From an uncultured Lachnospiraceae bacterium (lineage in GTDB: Bacteria > Bacillota > Clostridia > Lachnospirales > Lachnospiraceae): a stretch of DNA of 64,000 nucleotides. Positions 17,462 through 26,418 of this stretch are shown here, piece by piece. The stretch covers positions 16,094 to 80,093 of the forward strand of contig CAOKOL010000014.1 in assembly GCA_948470335.1 (NCBI GenBank), in the 5' to 3' direction. Under the pieces are notes generated by a model. That model did no database searches. It was not told where the DNA came from and saw only the letters and a program-made list of their open reading frames with translations. Every line of letters begins with the position of its first letter. Within the stretch, counting starts at the first letter, position 1. The translations under genes and the position numbers were made by a program.

Positions 17462-18460
17462 ATGGGTAGTACAAAATACATATTTTCAATGGGAGAATTA
17501 ACAAGGAAAGATAATTCTTTATGTTTTAGAAAAGATGGGAAGAACGTTTACATTCCTATTGAAAATACGAAAGAAATTTATTGTATGAATGAAGTCGGCA
17601 TTAACAGTAAACTGCTTGATTTTCTCAGTCAGAATCATGTGGTTGTGCACTTTTTTAATTTTTATGGCGGTTATAGCGGAACATTTTATCCAAGGGATCA
17701 GTATATGAGCGGAAAGCTTCTGGTAAAACAGGTAGAGAAATTTCAACAGGAACGTCTGCGAATAGCAAAAGCAATTGTGAAGGGCATTGGCATCAATATT
17801 TATGAAGTGCTGTATCATTATTATAAACATGATAAAAAAGAAGTGAAAAGCACCGTGGACTGGATTAAGAAAGAATTTTATACCAACGTGGAGGCCGCAG
17901 AGAATATAAAAACGTTAATGTCTGCGGAAGGGGAGTTGTGGATGCGGTTTTATGGAACCTTTTTCTATTTCCTGCCGGAAGATTTTGTGATGAATAAGAG
18001 AGTAAAAAGACCGCCGGATAATCCAATCAATGCGCTGATTTCTTTTGGCAATACATTATTATACACAAAGACGATTGCCGCAATTTACCGAACTCATTTG
18101 GATCAAAGAATCAGTTTTCTTCACGAACCTTCGGAGGGACGTTTTTCCCTGAGTCTTGATATGAGTGAAGTGTTCAAACCGGTAATTGTATATCGGACAA
18201 TTTTTGATTTGGTTAACAACCGGAAAATTCAGGTGCACAAGCATTTTGAGAAAAAGGTGAATTATTGTTTACTGAACGAAGAAGGGCGGAAAATTTTTGT
18301 TGAAGCGTTTGAGGGAAGGTTGGAATCAGTATTTCAGCATCCTTTGTTAAAACGTAAAGTTACTTATCGAACTGCAATAAAGTTGGATTGTTATAAATTG
18401 ATTAAACAGATTATGGAAGATAAGGAATTTATTCCATTTAGTTTGAAGGAAGGATACTAG
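17462..18460 (+). CDS. cas1: Cas1, CRISPR integrase
   Basis: 332 residues from the ATG at 17462, 5 bases after GGGAGG; a GTG at 17456 lies inside the ribosome site and is rejected. It has the I-B Cas1 N-terminus (STKYIFSMGELTRKDNSLCFR) and the helical catalytic domain with NALISFGNTLLYTKTIAAIYRTHLD, FLHEPSEGRFSLSLDMSEVF and the metal-binding Glu/His/Asp set. With Cas2 it inserts new spacers at the leader end. Cas2 begins at the base after its stop codon. Confidence 0.95.
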   Translation: MGSTKYIFSMGELTRKDNSLCFRKDGKNVYIPIENTKEIYCMNEVGINSKLLDFLSQNHVVVHFFNFYGGYSGTFYPRDQYMSGKLLVKQVEKFQQERLRIAKAIVKGIGINIYEVLYHYYKHDKKEVKSTVDWIKKEFYTNVEAAENIKTLMSAEGELWMRFYGTFFYFLPEDFVMNKRVKRPPDNPINALISFGNTLLYTKTIAAIYRTHLDQRISFLHEPSEGRFSLSLDMSEVFKPVIVYRTIFDLVNNRKIQVHKHFEKKVNYCLLNEEGRKIFVEAFEGRLESVFQHPLLKRKVTYRTAIKLDCYKLIKQIMEDKEFIPFSLKEGY

Positions 18461-18751
18461 ATGAAAAAGGCAATTAATTATAATTATGCATTTGTATTTT
18501 ATGATGTGGGTGAAAAACGGGTTCAGAAAGTATTTAAAGTGTGTAAAAAGTATTTGTCACATTTTCAGAAGTCAGTATTTCGTGGAGAAATGTCACCAGC
18601 TAAATTAATTATGTTAAGGACGGATTTAAAAAAGGTAATTAACGAAGATGAAGATTTCGTTTGTATTATTAAATTGATGAATGACAATGTTTTTGGGGAA
18701 GAAATATTAGGGAATGGAGATGTTGAGAATGGAGAGAGTTTAATATTGTAA
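18461..18751 (+). CDS. cas2: Cas2, structural subunit of the Cas1-Cas2 integrase
   Basis: 96 residues. The ferredoxin-like start is NYNYAFVFYDVGEKRVQKVFKVCKKYL with FQKSVFRGEMS, as in I-B Cas2. It directly follows cas1 with no gap and is preceded by GAAGGA. The last cas gene, it is separated from the first repeat by a 174-bp leader. Confidence 0.95.
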   Translation: MKKAINYNYAFVFYDVGEKRVQKVFKVCKKYLSHFQKSVFRGEMSPAKLIMLRTDLKKVINEDEDFVCIIKLMNDNVFGEEILGNGDVENGESLIL

Positions 18752-18925
18752 TTTTACCAGGCAGCTTGTGAGAGTGGAGGCGGGAAAATGTGATAGAATC
18801 ATGAAATTTTGAACAATTGGAAATAAGCGGTAAAACGAGCCGACGGTTGGTAAATTATCCGAAAAAGCTTGAAAATATGCGGGATTTGGGGTATAGTTAA
18901 TTAGAAAAATGACGAGGGTACGTTG
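18752..18925 (+). promoter_or_regulatory. CRISPR leader with array promoter
   Basis: A 174-bp A/T-rich non-coding stretch between cas2 and the first repeat. It contains TTGAAA (18869-18874), 17 bases and TATAGT (18892-18897), a good promoter pointing into the array that would start transcription about 20 bases before repeat 1. The leader identity is supported by the degenerate repeat at the far end of the array. Confidence 0.75.
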
Positions 18926-20784
18926 GATTAACCGTAACATGGGATGTATTTAAACGATTAAATTGCTGGCACAGGGAACCACCGAACTCTAGATTAACCG
19001 TAACATGGGATGTATTTAAACAACCACCGGGCTATATCCTGCGGAAGATTTGTTTCCGATTAACCGTAACATGGGATGTATTTAAACGATTAAATTGCTG
19101 GCGCAGGGAACCACCGAACTCTGATTAACCGTAACATGGGATGTATTTAAACCCTGAATCGTGCCGCCGGTGAAAAGTGAAACGCTATCGATTAACCGTA
19201 ACATGGGATGTATTTAAACGGCAGGAAGAAGGCGATATTGGCGCAAATGTGGGTGGATTAACCGTAACATGGGATGTATTTAAACACATGAGCTTGTCTT
19301 ATATGTTTAAGAATTTGCCAGATTAACCGTAACATGGGATGTATTTAAACATAGAGAGTGATGGTGTAAATATTGTCGGGAACCGGATTAACCGTAACAT
19401 GGGATGTATTTAAACTTAGCGGATATTCCCGATTAAAAATGGGAATGACGATTAACCGTAACATGGGATGTATTTAAACCCACTGGGCTATATCCTGCGG
19501 AAGATTTGTTTCCGATTAACCGTAACATGGGATGTATTTAAACTCCCACAGGAGGGGTTAAGGCCATACTCATTGCTTTGATTAACCGTAACATGGGATG
19601 TATTTAAACTTACCACAGATGATGGAAGCACGTTTGAAACAAATAGATTAACCGTAACATGGGATGTATTTAAACGCACAGACCCAGCCTATGATGACCG
19701 GTATGTATCCGATTAACCGTAACATGGGATGTATTTAAACAAGGCATCCCAGCGCAGGAGATGAAGTTTGTGGAGATTAACCGTAACATGGGATGTATTT
19801 AAACTTTTCCTGCCACCGGCCCAGTTTTTTAAATAATTCGAGATTAACCGTAACATGGGATGTATTTAAACTCGGAACAGAATTTTGCGCCACCCACGCT
19901 TTGTAAGATTAACCGTAACATGGGATGTATTTAAACTAAGTGTCGCTGCTCACTTTCGTATCCGTGGTATCCGATTAACCGTAACATGGGATGTATTTAA
20001 ACACATCGATAGACACTGTATTCAACTTCTTGATTGTGATTAACTGTAACATGGGATGTATTTAAACTAGCGCAGCGCCAGATTGCTTCCATTGCCATTA
20101 TGATTAACCGTAACATGGGATGTATTTAAACTTTTTATTCACCATGCCTGCCGCACCGTTCCATGCTGATTAACCGTAACATGGGATGTATTTAAACGTT
20201 GTTTTTTCTACTTTGGGGACGTCATTCTGGTATGATTAACCGTAACATGGGATGTATTTAAACATGCCGATTAAAACACAGTTGATGTAATCACGCCCGG
20301 ATTAACCGTAACATGGGATGTATTTAAACTTAATCGCCATAACTTTCATATCTCCTTCCCTCTGATTAACCGTAACATGGGATGTATTTAAACTACATAC
20401 ACACAAAAGTTTAGAAATGAAAAATTGGATTAACCGTAACATGGGATGTATTTAAACAAAGCGTGCGGGGCAATGCCCGCTGCGACTTGTCCTCGATTAA
20501 CCGTAACATGGGATGTATTTAAACGTCCATATTCCTCCGATTGTTTTTCGGATAATTGATTAACCGTAACATGGGATGTATTTAAACGCAAAAGATGTGT
20601 CATGTATAGTACTGGATGTAAAAGATTAACCGTAACATGGGATGTATTTAAACTTGGGCAATTTTGCATCGTTTGCACGCTGGCACTTGGATTAACCGTA
20701 ACATGGGATGTATTTAAACTGTGATTATTGGGATATAATTTAATCCGGTTATATGATTAACCATAACATTGGCTGTATTTAAAC
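18926..20784 (+). CRISPR. Type I-B CRISPR array: 29 repeats of 30 nt, 28 spacers of 33-37 nt
   Basis: The 30-nt repeat runs from GATTAACCGT to GTATTTAAAC (first copy 18926-18955). 27 copies are identical, one (20038-20067) has a C-to-T change, and the last (20755-20784) has four or more changes. Spacers are 33-37 nt. Transcription is on the plus strand: the leader promoter, the ATTTAAAC handle and the 3' terminal degenerate repeat all agree. Spacer 1 (18956-18991) is nearly identical to spacer 3 (19088-19122), and spacer 2 (19022-19057) to spacer 9 (19480-19513). Open frames read across the array are repeat translations, not genes. Confidence 0.99.
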
Positions 20785-20900
20785 CTCCAATATCTATGGC
20801 CTATAACATAGTGCCTATAAATTGCCCATAACATGTAATCCCCCAATATACTCCCCGTTAGCCTCAAACCCTTCACCCCACGAAAGCGAGGAATTTACCC
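20785..20900 (+). repeat. Array trailer with decayed repeat-like fragments
   Basis: After the last degenerate repeat, CCTATAACATAGTGCCTATAAA (split: CCTATAACAT / AGTGCCTATAAA, 20800-20822) and CCCATAACATGT (20825-20836) recall the repeat core CCGTAACATGGGATGTATTTAAA. They may be eroded old repeats; the similarity is short, so confidence is low. Confidence 0.35.
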
Positions 20901-21542
20901 ATGAATTTTGCCATGTCATATAGCTGCGGAAAAGACAGTACGCTGGCGCTGCACAAAATGGTGGAGCAGGGGCATTTGCCGGTGTGTCTTGTAATTGTGG
21001 TGAATGAGGAGGAGAAACGTTCCTATTTTCACGGTGCGGATTACGGCATGATGAACCGGTGTGCCGAAGCGCTGCGTCTGCCTTTGGTGTTATGTCCGAC
21101 AACAGGGGAGAACTATCATCTGGCTTTTGAAGAAGGGCTGCGAAAAGCCAAAGAGATGGGGGCGGAAGCTGCCTGTTTCGGTGATATTGATATTGAAGAG
21201 AACCGGAGATGGGAAGAAGACCGCTGTGCATCGGTTGGGCTGACGCCGTTTTTTCCGTTGTGGCAGAACGGGAGAGAAGAAAATGTCCGGGAACTGATCG
21301 GCCTGGGCTATCGCTGCCTGATTAAAAGTATCAATCAGAGGCTTCTGCCGAAAGAACTGCTGGGAACCTGTATCGATAATCATTCGATTGAAGTGATGAG
21401 AGCTGCGGGTGTGGACATCTGCGGTGAAAACGGCGAGTATCACACGCTGGCGGTGGACGGCCCGGTATTTCACAAGCCGCTGGCCTTTCAGATCGGCGGC
21501 GTGCTGGAATTTGGCGATTATGCGGTGATAGAGGTCAGATAG
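20901..21542 (+). CDS. Dph6-like ATP-pyrophosphatase (diphthine--ammonia ligase family)
   Basis: 213 residues. The N-terminal PP-loop SYSCGKDSTLALHKM binds ATP in the adenine nucleotide alpha-hydrolase superfamily. Downstream, GENYHLAFEEGLRKAKEMGAEAACFGDIDIEENRRWEEDRC and GEYHTLAVDGPVF match the archaeal/eukaryotic diphthine-ammonia ligase domain. Bacteria do not make diphthamide, so the bacterial substrate is unknown; an amide-forming ligase is the reasonable expectation. It is a single gene right after the CRISPR trailer and ends at a bidirectional terminator. Confidence 0.85.
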   Translation: MNFAMSYSCGKDSTLALHKMVEQGHLPVCLVIVVNEEEKRSYFHGADYGMMNRCAEALRLPLVLCPTTGENYHLAFEEGLRKAKEMGAEAACFGDIDIEENRRWEEDRCASVGLTPFFPLWQNGREENVRELIGLGYRCLIKSINQRLLPKELLGTCIDNHSIEVMRAAGVDICGENGEYHTLAVDGPVFHKPLAFQIGGVLEFGDYAVIEVR

Positions 21543-21551
21543 AAATGTTGT

Positions 21552-21599
21552 TAAAAGAGTGCGGTTTTCAGATGTTTTTCAAAATCCGCACTCTTTTTA
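21552..21599. terminator. Bidirectional intrinsic terminator
   Basis: AAAAGAGTGCGG pairs with CCGCACTCTTTTT across a short loop. A-tract and T-tract ends make it usable from both sides. It sits between the convergent Dph6-like and histidine kinase genes. Confidence 0.85.
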
Positions 21600-21666
21600 T
21601 GTTATCATAAAAATTTTTTATAAACTGCGCCGGCACTTATTCCTGTAACTGCTTCGGCACGGCGGT

Positions 21667-24087
21667 TCAGGAACAGGGTTCCGCTATCACCGGAAATTCC
21701 ACCGTCACCATAAACAGATCCGCATTGGTCTCCACTTTAAAGCTGCCGCCGCAGGCCTCGGTAAAGCTCTGGGCGATAGACAGCCCCAGTCCGGAGCCGC
21801 CGTCGGTGCGGCTTGCGTCGCCTCTGGTGAAGCGGGCGGTAAAATCAATGTCGTTTCGCAGCTCGGACTGTGAAATATTTTTCACTACGGTCAGGGCTGT
21901 TCTGCTGTCGCAGGTCAGCGTCAGGTACACCCTGGAGCCTTCCAGAGAATACTGCAGCGCATTCTGAATCAGGTTCTGGAACACCCGGTAAAGCCGCTGT
22001 CCGTCGGCATGGATCATAACGGGCGTTTCGGGAATGCCGGTTTTCAGGGACACATTGCTGCTTTGAATCACTTCTTCCATGTCCGCCAGTGTCTGCCGCA
22101 GCAGCTTGCCCAGGTCGATCTGTTCCATTTCCACAGGAAGCTGCCCCGAAGCGGCTTTGCTGATTTCGAACACATCCTGTACCATGGCTTTCAGCCGCTG
22201 GGACTTATCGTTCAGAATTTTTACATAGTCCCGGATATGATCCGGCAGTTCTTCCTCCTGATTCAGCAGGTCCACATAGCTGATAATAGAGGTGAGGGGC
22301 GTTTTGATGTCGTGAGACACATTGGACACCAGCTCTACCTTCATCCGCTCGCTTTTGATCTGTTCTTCCACCGCAGTGTCCAGGCCCTGCCGGATTTCGT
22401 TCAGATCCTGTGAGGCCTTCGCCAGAGGGGAATTCTTGGAAAGGCCGACAGGCCGGGTCAGGTCTCCCTGTTTGACCGCCGCGATCTGCCGGGTCAGCGT
22501 CCCCAGATCCCGGGCTGTCCGCCTGTTTTTGACTGCAAAAAATATGGTCCAGGCTATGGCGGTCAGCAGGAGCACCAGAAATACGACGCAATAGGGCAGC
22601 GACCGCACGTAGTCGGAATGGTTTATATACGAGAAAAAGTGTATGGTGATGATCAAATATACGATCAGCACAACGAACAGCATCGCTGTCATTGTACCAT
22701 AAGGGTACATTAACTGTTTCTGGATGCTCATAGTAAGGCTTTTATCGTGAAACAGTTGAAACAGCTTTCCGAAAAGGCTGTGTCTCCAGGGCTTTTCATT
22801 ATACCGGATATCTCCGATCAGCAGGCAGAGGATAAATATAAAAATGGCAATGCCCGCAATGCTTGACAGAGGACGGGACTGTAACTCATAAGATGTCTCG
22901 TAAATGATCTCCGGCATATAGTAGCCATATTCTTCTGCGCTAAGGGAGAAAGCTTTTGCGGACAGGATGATAAACCTTGCTATGCCCCGGCACAGTCCCA
23001 TGCCAAAGACGGCAGCGGCGATGGCGGCAGACAGTTTGACCTCGAACCAGTGCTTTCCGGTGAAGCTGCTGATCCGGCGGATTGCTGCCTTTCGGTCCTT
23101 TCGAAGCAGCAGGGCCAGGATCAGCAGAAGCAGGGCGATGCCGGCGCGGATCATCAGCGCTTTTATGGAGCGGTGCGCATCGGCCATGTTTCGTTCGATC
23201 CAGTATAGCTGGTTTACGGACTGCGCGCAGCCGTCTGTGGAATAATCTCCGCTCATATACATAATAGGAGATTTGGCAGCGGCGATGACAATTTCAGCTT
23301 TTTTGGTCTTTTCATCCACCGTGAAATTTTTATAGCCAGGCATATACCAGTCGCTGGATTCCCGGTAATAACCGTCGCCGTATATGTCGATATCGTTGCC
23401 GTCTTTGGTGATTTTTACCTTTTCGCCGTCGAAGATGAGCAGGAAATTATAGCCGTCGGGCAGGGACGGGGAGCTGCCGCCGGTCAGTCCGGTGCCCTCA
23501 GCGTTGGTAAACAGCGTTTTTCCTTCATATTGAATAATGTACAGCAGGTTTTTGTCATTCCGGATCCGCTCATGGAACTGCTCTGCCTGCTGTTCGCGGT
23601 ATTTCGCCGCCTGGTTGTCGTCGGCCGGGAACCCTGACCCTGGGCTGTAGCCATAAGAAAGCAGGATATCTTCCAGTTCTTCCGCGCTGTAGCCTCCCTG
23701 GTCTTCCGCCGTTACGCCAAGATCATATGCGAGTGCTTCCAGATCTTCTTTTTGTATCGTAACGCCGTCCAGGCTTTCAACGGCATAGCCGTAGGCTCCG
23801 TCAGAATAAGTCACAGGATAATCATACCAGGAATAATAGTTGTATGAGTTCCATCCGTCCACAGGCCCGCCTGTGGCCATGCCCAGAAAGCTTTCCAGCC
23901 GCCCGGAAATAAAATTGCGGAAATCCCGGCTGTTCTGATAGTCCGTTTCCGTTATGGAAGAAACATTTTCCCGTAAAGTATTCAATTGGGTGATTCCTGA
24001 CAGCAGGCTGTGAAGCAGTATGCCAAGCCCCAGACAGAAAGCAATGATGCCGATCCACCCTTTACATTTTTTCCATTTTGTATCCAA
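21667..24087 (-). CDS. Sensor histidine kinase with large extracytoplasmic domain
   Basis: 806 residues. One membrane helix (about 10-30) and an extracellular region of roughly 270 residues rich in Tyr/Gly/Asp are followed by several helices (about 310-535). A HAMP-like segment and a HisKA domain with His592 in VSNVSHDIKTPLTS come next. The HATPase domain has N box QNLIQNALQYS and GLGLSIAQ. No sensory family was recognised for the outer domain. The start overlaps the response regulator gene by 26 bases. It probably phosphorylates that regulator; the signal is unknown but may be surface-related given the neighbouring operator sites. Confidence 0.92.
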   Translation of the reverse strand: MDTKWKKCKGWIGIIAFCLGLGILLHSLLSGITQLNTLRENVSSITETDYQNSRDFRNFISGRLESFLGMATGGPVDGWNSYNYYSWYDYPVTYSDGAYGYAVESLDGVTIQKEDLEALAYDLGVTAEDQGGYSAEELEDILLSYGYSPGSGFPADDNQAAKYREQQAEQFHERIRNDKNLLYIIQYEGKTLFTNAEGTGLTGGSSPSLPDGYNFLLIFDGEKVKITKDGNDIDIYGDGYYRESSDWYMPGYKNFTVDEKTKKAEIVIAAAKSPIMYMSGDYSTDGCAQSVNQLYWIERNMADAHRSIKALMIRAGIALLLLILALLLRKDRKAAIRRISSFTGKHWFEVKLSAAIAAAVFGMGLCRGIARFIILSAKAFSLSAEEYGYYMPEIIYETSYELQSRPLSSIAGIAIFIFILCLLIGDIRYNEKPWRHSLFGKLFQLFHDKSLTMSIQKQLMYPYGTMTAMLFVVLIVYLIITIHFFSYINHSDYVRSLPYCVVFLVLLLTAIAWTIFFAVKNRRTARDLGTLTRQIAAVKQGDLTRPVGLSKNSPLAKASQDLNEIRQGLDTAVEEQIKSERMKVELVSNVSHDIKTPLTSIISYVDLLNQEEELPDHIRDYVKILNDKSQRLKAMVQDVFEISKAASGQLPVEMEQIDLGKLLRQTLADMEEVIQSSNVSLKTGIPETPVMIHADGQRLYRVFQNLIQNALQYSLEGSRVYLTLTCDSRTALTVVKNISQSELRNDIDFTARFTRGDASRTDGGSGLGLSIAQSFTEACGGSFKVETNADLFMVTVEFPVIAEPCS

Positions 24088-24757
24088 TTCCCCACACCAC
24101 CTTTAAATATTCTGGCTCTTTCGGATTGAGTTCAATCTTTTCCCGGATGCGCCGGATATGGACCATCACCGTATTTTCCGGGGCATAGGCTTCCTCCTGC
24201 CAGACACGGCGGTAGATTTCCTCCGCAGGGAAAATCCGTCCGATATTGCGCATAAAGAGATCCATGATTTTCGTTTCCGTGGCAGTCAGCTTCACAGGCT
24301 CACCATCGGCATACAAAACCAGTTCTTCCCCGTGCCAGCACAGCCGTCCGTTTTCGATTTCCTGGACCGATGCGGTATGGATGTCCCCCAGGCAGGTGTA
24401 CCGCCGTAAGTGGCTGCGCACTCTGGCCGCCAGCTCCTGGGAATTATAGGGTTTGGTCACATAATCGTCCGCGCCCATGGACAGCCCCAGCACCTTGTCC
24501 GTCTCCTCGCTTTTGGCGCTCAGGACAATGATGGGCAGGTTTTTCCGCTCCCGTATCCGCAGGATGGCAGACAGCCCGTCCAGTTTGGGCATCATCACAT
24601 CCATAATAATCAGATGTACCGGCTGGGTGGCCAGAAGGTCCAAAGCCTGCAGTCCGTCGTAGGCTTTCAGAACCCGGTATCCCTCTTTTTCCAGCAGGAT
24701 GGCGATGGCATTTACGATTTCTCTGTCATCGTCCACTGCCAGTATGCATTGGCTCAT
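24062..24757 (-). CDS. OmpR/PhoB-family response regulator
   Basis: 231 residues. The receiver has DDD at 9-11, phospho-acceptor Asp53 in IIMDVMMPKLDG, and Lys in TKPYNSQEL. The C-terminal winged helix (LTATETKIMDLFMRN to VVWGIGYKMEKM) is of the OmpR type. The ribosome site AAGGAGGAG precedes the ATG. A pair of ATCTTAC sequences 11 bp apart lies 65 bp upstream, and a related site precedes the glucosaminidase promoter, so autoregulation and control of the neighbouring surface genes are plausible. Confidence 0.95.
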   Translation of the reverse strand: MSQCILAVDDDREIVNAIAILLEKEGYRVLKAYDGLQALDLLATQPVHLIIMDVMMPKLDGLSAILRIRERKNLPIIVLSAKSEETDKVLGLSMGADDYVTKPYNSQELAARVRSHLRRYTCLGDIHTASVQEIENGRLCWHGEELVLYADGEPVKLTATETKIMDLFMRNIGRIFPAEEIYRRVWQEEAYAPENTVMVHIRRIREKIELNPKEPEYLKVVWGIGYKMEKM

Positions 24758-24821
24758 ATTGAACTCCTCCTTAAAGCTGTATTTATCATAGGGCAGGCTC
24801 CTTACAAAAGAATGAATACAA

Positions 24822-24839
24822 ATCTTACGGATATCTTAC
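24822..24839. promoter_or_regulatory. Direct-repeat operator upstream of the response regulator
   Basis: ATCTTAC at 24822 and again at 24833, an 11-bp period, as expected for tandem binding by an OmpR/PhoB dimer. Together they read ATCTTACGGATATCTTAC. The site is in the gap between the DUF1294 stop and the regulator start. Confidence 0.55.
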
Positions 24840-24843
24840 ACTT

Positions 24844-25143
24844 TCATGATAAAAAATAACGGCAGAGAGCCCATGCTCCCATCACCTGCAGCGCCAGGAT
24901 CAGGGGCATTCCCAGACAGAAAGACAGATGCCGGGTTTTGTGGTGAAACAGAATCATGCCAAAGATGGAACCGATGCTTCCGCCCAGAGTCGCAATAAGG
25001 AACAGGGTTTTTTCCGGAATCCGCCGGCGGTGTTTCCGGGCTTTTTGTTTGTCGATGCCCATGGATAAAAACCCCGCCAGGTTGACGGCAAGCAGATAAA
25101 CAACCGGCAGCATTGTGGGAAACTTCATTATGGAAAGTATCAT
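24844..25143 (-). CDS. DUF1294 family small membrane protein
   Basis: 99 residues from the ATG at 25143, whose ATGA overlaps the adenosine deaminase stop; a start 9 bases upstream is possible. Three or four hydrophobic helices are visible, with the family signature SMGIDKQKARKHRRRIPEKTLFLIATLGGSIGSIFGM between helices and FCLGMPLILALQ near the end. The function of the family is unknown. It is translationally coupled to the deaminase gene. Confidence 0.85.
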   Translation of the reverse strand: MILSIMKFPTMLPVVYLLAVNLAGFLSMGIDKQKARKHRRRIPEKTLFLIATLGGSIGSIFGMILFHHKTRHLSFCLGMPLILALQVMGAWALCRYFLS

Positions 25144-26081
25144 ATAAAACATCCTTCCCGGGCATATTCCTCCATTACTGCCAGTTCTTTCTCCGTGAAT
25201 CCGAAGTCCTTTTGCAGCAGTCTTCGTTCTTCTGTCATGGTGGTGTGGGAAACGGTTCGGTTGTCCGTATTGACTGTGACATGGATGCCCATGTCAAACA
25301 GCTTCCGTATGGGATGAGGCTCTGCTCCCATGGCTTTTGTCTGTAAGTTGCTGGTATAGCATACCTCCAGGGGTATCCTGTGATCGGCCAGATAACGGCA
25401 CAGCGCGGGATCGTCCACAGAGCGGACCCCGTGTCCGATTCTTTCCGCACCGAAACGGAGCGCATCCCACACGCTTTTTGCCCCGTCTGCCTCTCCGGCA
25501 TGAATGGTAAAAGGAAGTCCCGCTTTCCGTGCCAGGGCAAACAGGGCTTCATATCCGGAGGTGGGGTACAAAGCTTCCGCACCGGCCAGATCCACGGCGC
25601 ATACGCCGCCGCCCAGAAACGCAGAGGCGGTTTGCAGCGTTTCCTCATTGGCTTTCTGATTGTCGCTGCCCCGCATACAGCATAGGATCAGCCCGCCCCG
25701 GAAGCCGGGACAGAGGGCGGTTCCTTCCCGCAGTCCCCGGACAGCGCCTTCCGTGATTTCTTTCTGGCCGTAGCCCTTTGCGCCGTGGAGCTGAGGGGCG
25801 AAGCGGATCTCTGCCTGCATAACGCCCTCTGCCGCCATGTCCTGTATCAGTTCCTTTACTGCGCGGGATACATATTCCGGTGTCTGCAGCACCTGAAGGG
25901 GCAGGTCGAAACAGGCCAGATACTGATTCAGATCCCGGCAGTCTGCCGGCACTGTCAGCATCCCGGCCAGGGTTTCGGGGTGAAGGGGGTCTGCTTCTAA
26001 TAAAATATGCTGTTCTTCGGCCATCTCCCGGACGCTTTCCGGGCGCAGAGAGCCGTCTAAATGTACGTGAAGTTCGGTCAT
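25140..26081 (-). CDS. add: Adenosine deaminase family protein
   Basis: 313 residues from the ATG at 26081, which follows AGGAGGGATTGT. The longer frame from 26141 lacks such a site. Metal and active-site motifs are ordered as in the family: ELHVHLDGSLRP (HxH), TIHAGEADGA, RIGHGVRS, CYTSNL and VNTDNRTVS. The usual second Asp of the TDD motif is Asn (TDN), a variant I recall from clostridial members. It converts adenosine to inosine, or possibly a related purine. It is the first gene of an operon with DUF1294 and probably the two-component genes. Confidence 0.88.
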   Translation of the reverse strand: MTELHVHLDGSLRPESVREMAEEQHILLEADPLHPETLAGMLTVPADCRDLNQYLACFDLPLQVLQTPEYVSRAVKELIQDMAAEGVMQAEIRFAPQLHGAKGYGQKEITEGAVRGLREGTALCPGFRGGLILCCMRGSDNQKANEETLQTASAFLGGGVCAVDLAGAEALYPTSGYEALFALARKAGLPFTIHAGEADGAKSVWDALRFGAERIGHGVRSVDDPALCRYLADHRIPLEVCYTSNLQTKAMGAEPHPIRKLFDMGIHVTVNTDNRTVSHTTMTEERRLLQKDFGFTEKELAVMEEYAREGCFI

Positions 26082-26229
26082 ACAATCCCTCCTGTCGTTG
26101 AGTCCGCCGATGGCGGCATGAAATCCGGTTTTCCCGGCCATGAACTTCGGTCAGGCCCGGTATACTGATTATTGTATGCCTTTTTAGAGGCTCTGTCTAT
26201 GATTCTGATGAATAATTCCCCTGATGCAT

Positions 26230-26247
26230 ATCTTACGGATTCCTTAA
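26230..26247. promoter_or_regulatory. Second response-regulator-type direct repeat
   Basis: ATCTTACGGATTCCTTAA shares its first 11 bases with the repeat upstream of the response regulator; the second half-site TCCTTAA again starts 11 bp later. It ends 27 bp before the -35 box of the glucosaminidase promoter, a usual activator position. The 337-bp gap between the deaminase and glucosaminidase genes otherwise holds only this site, the promoter and a GATTCGCGAATTC palindrome (26251-26263). Confidence 0.5.
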
Positions 26248-26274
26248 TTCGATTCGCGAATTCGGAATTTGGAA

Positions 26275-26303
26275 TTGACAGGAGATATTCTTAATTTTAT
26301 AAT
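26275..26303 (+). promoter_or_regulatory. Sigma-A promoter for the dockerin-glucosaminidase gene
   Basis: TTGACA (26275-26280), 17 bases, TATAAT (26298-26303), an exact consensus. The predicted transcript has an untranslated leader of about 110 bases before the ATG at 26419. Confidence 0.8.
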
Positions 26304-26418
26304 AAAAACATTATGTGTGAAAATGGTGTAAAAGGGCCGGAGGGGTTTCCGGTCATCTTGTGGTGTAATAGATGGCATCGTCTGTGAAAACAGATGATCG
26401 ACTGGGGAGGATGCCTGG

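Noticed and set aside
19488..20678. Minus-strand open frames with repeated LNTSHVTVN segments
   Set aside because: They are translations of the CRISPR repeat on the non-transcribed strand, not genes.
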